Below, one piece after another: positions 63,375 through 64,000 of a stretch of DNA of 64,000 nt. Position numbers and translations under genes: made by a program. The notes beneath the pieces are model-generated. The model was not told the DNA's origin. It saw only the letters and a list, made by a program, of their open reading frames with translations, and did no database searches. The stretch is from Variovorax sp. CF313 (GTDB taxonomy: Bacteria; Pseudomonadota; Gammaproteobacteria; Burkholderiales; Burkholderiaceae_C): positions 62,001-126,000 of the forward strand of contig NZ_AKIW01000042.1 of assembly GCF_000282635.1 (NCBI RefSeq). Reading direction: 5' to 3'. Numbering within the stretch: position 1 is the stretch's first letter; each line of letters begins with the position of its first letter.

Positions 63375-64000
63375 GCATGAAGCAGATAGAGGCGGTCAAC
63401 GACTTCGTCATCAAGTTCGCCAACGTCAACGGCTCGGGTTCGGCCTCGGCCAACGAACTGTTCGCCAAGGCCATCCTGCGCATGGGCGTGCCGGTGAGCC
63501 CGCGCAACATCTTCCCGAGCAACATCCAGGGCCTGCCGACCTGGTACGAGGTGCGGGTGACCGAGCAGGGCCATCTCGGGCGGCGTGGCGGTACCGACAT
63601 GATGGTGGCGATGAACCCGCAGACCTGGGACGCCGACGTGGCCGAACTGGAGCCCGGCGGCTATCTCTTCTACGACAGCACGCGGCCGCTGCCGCCATCG
63701 AAGTTCCGCGACGACATCCGCGTCATCGGCATGCCGCTGACGGAGATCTGCAACGCGGTCTACCAGGACCCGCGCCAGCGCCAGCTGTTCAAGAACATCG
63801 TCTATGTGGGCGCGCTGGCGATCCTGCTCGGCATCGAGCCGGAAGTGGTCGAGAAGCTGTTCGGCGAGCAGTACAAGGGCAAGGAAAAATTGTTGGCCTC
63901 CAATGTGCAGGCACTGCACCTGGGCTGCGACTTCGCGAGGGAGAACCTGCGCGAGCCCGTGGGGCTGCAGGTGCGGCGCGCCGACCGGGTGGGCGACCGG
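63371..64000 (+). CDS. 2-oxoacid:acceptor oxidoreductase subunit (POR gamma domain), 3' partial
   Basis: ATG 63371 overlaps the preceding stop as ATGA. The visible 210 residues are the gamma (PFOR-type) domain: ANVNGSGSASANELFAKAIL, MGVPVSPRNIFPSNIQGLPT and GHLGRRGGTDMMVAMNP, as in KorA and other 2-oxoacid:ferredoxin oxidoreductases. The alpha part presumably follows outside the window. It would oxidise a 2-oxo acid to an acyl-CoA with transfer of electrons to the neighbouring FAD/Fe-S protein. The oxo acid is unknown. Confidence 0.88.
   Translation, partial: MSMKQIEAVNDFVIKFANVNGSGSASANELFAKAILRMGVPVSPRNIFPSNIQGLPTWYEVRVTEQGHLGRRGGTDMMVAMNPQTWDADVAELEPGGYLFYDSTRPLPPSKFRDDIRVIGMPLTEICNAVYQDPRQRQLFKNIVYVGALAILLGIEPEVVEKLFGEQYKGKEKLLASNVQALHLGCDFARENLREPVGLQVRRADRVGDR

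Overview
The window is about 68 % G+C with strongly G/C-biased third codon positions. Its gene content points to a soil or plant-associated member of the Comamonadaceae (Burkholderiales), most like Variovorax: several Bug-type (TctC family) periplasmic receptors, Gram-negative trimeric porin, Liv-type ABC importer, CaiB/CitE-type CoA chemistry, and a MalQ-TreY fusion. This placement is inferred from gene content; no rRNA or tRNA gene is visible.

Region 1 (1-22.2 kb) reads like a stress and storage-carbohydrate island. It holds the end of a fused 4-alpha-glucanotransferase/maltooligosyl-trehalose synthase, a nucleotidyltransferase-like protein, a metallophosphoesterase, a PAS-PAS hybrid kinase, small unknown proteins, a phosphoribosyltransferase, two Hsp20 chaperones, a 1,382-residue CheB-CheR-PAS-kinase-receiver fusion, a glycogen-debranching-type enzyme, two glycosyltransferases, a low-affinity iron permease family protein and a Cys-rich copper-storage protein. 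It ends in decayed sequence containing a DUF72 gene with an internal deletion and a 5'-truncated UdgX-type uracil-DNA glycosylase.

Region 2 (22.3-44.5 kb) is a catabolic island. On the + strand are a crotonase, a TetR regulator, a Bug receptor, a two-subunit acyl-CoA dehydrogenase, an NDP-forming acyl-CoA synthetase, a SnoaL-like protein, a porin, an IclR regulator and a Baeyer-Villiger-type monooxygenase. On the - strand are a periplasmic M20 amidohydrolase and an operon of acyl-CoA ligase, Liv receptor, SMP-30-type lactonase, SDR, LivGFHM and a second SDR. Four promoters here carry variants of one 18-bp palindrome, ACTTACCGGCCGGYAWGT-like, and two of those promoters are near-identical copies. 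I infer one TetR regulon that imports an alicyclic or conjugated carboxylic substrate, oxidises it to ketone, lactone and hydroxy acid, then activates and beta-oxidises it. The two arms converge on a perfect hairpin at 34.06 kb.

Region 3 (44.6-51 kb) is envelope and redox related: a secreted Pro/Ala-repeat protein, a DipZ-type CcdA-thioredoxin fusion, a divergent EnvZ/OmpR-like two-component pair, a REP-like inverted repeat and a second thioredoxin-like protein that is a paralogue of the DipZ domain.

Region 4 (51-57 kb) is a LysR-governed operon: CitE-like lyase, Bug receptor, type III CoA-transferase, PDC-hydrolase-like amidohydrolase and second Bug receptor. It looks like uptake, CoA activation and cleavage of an organic acid.

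Region 5 (57-64 kb) holds a membrane protein, a DUF899 protein, a beta-propeller protein, an HTH regulator, a methyltransferase, and the start of an operon for an FAD/Fe-S oxidoreductase with a 2-oxoacid:acceptor oxidoreductase subunit, cut by the window edge.
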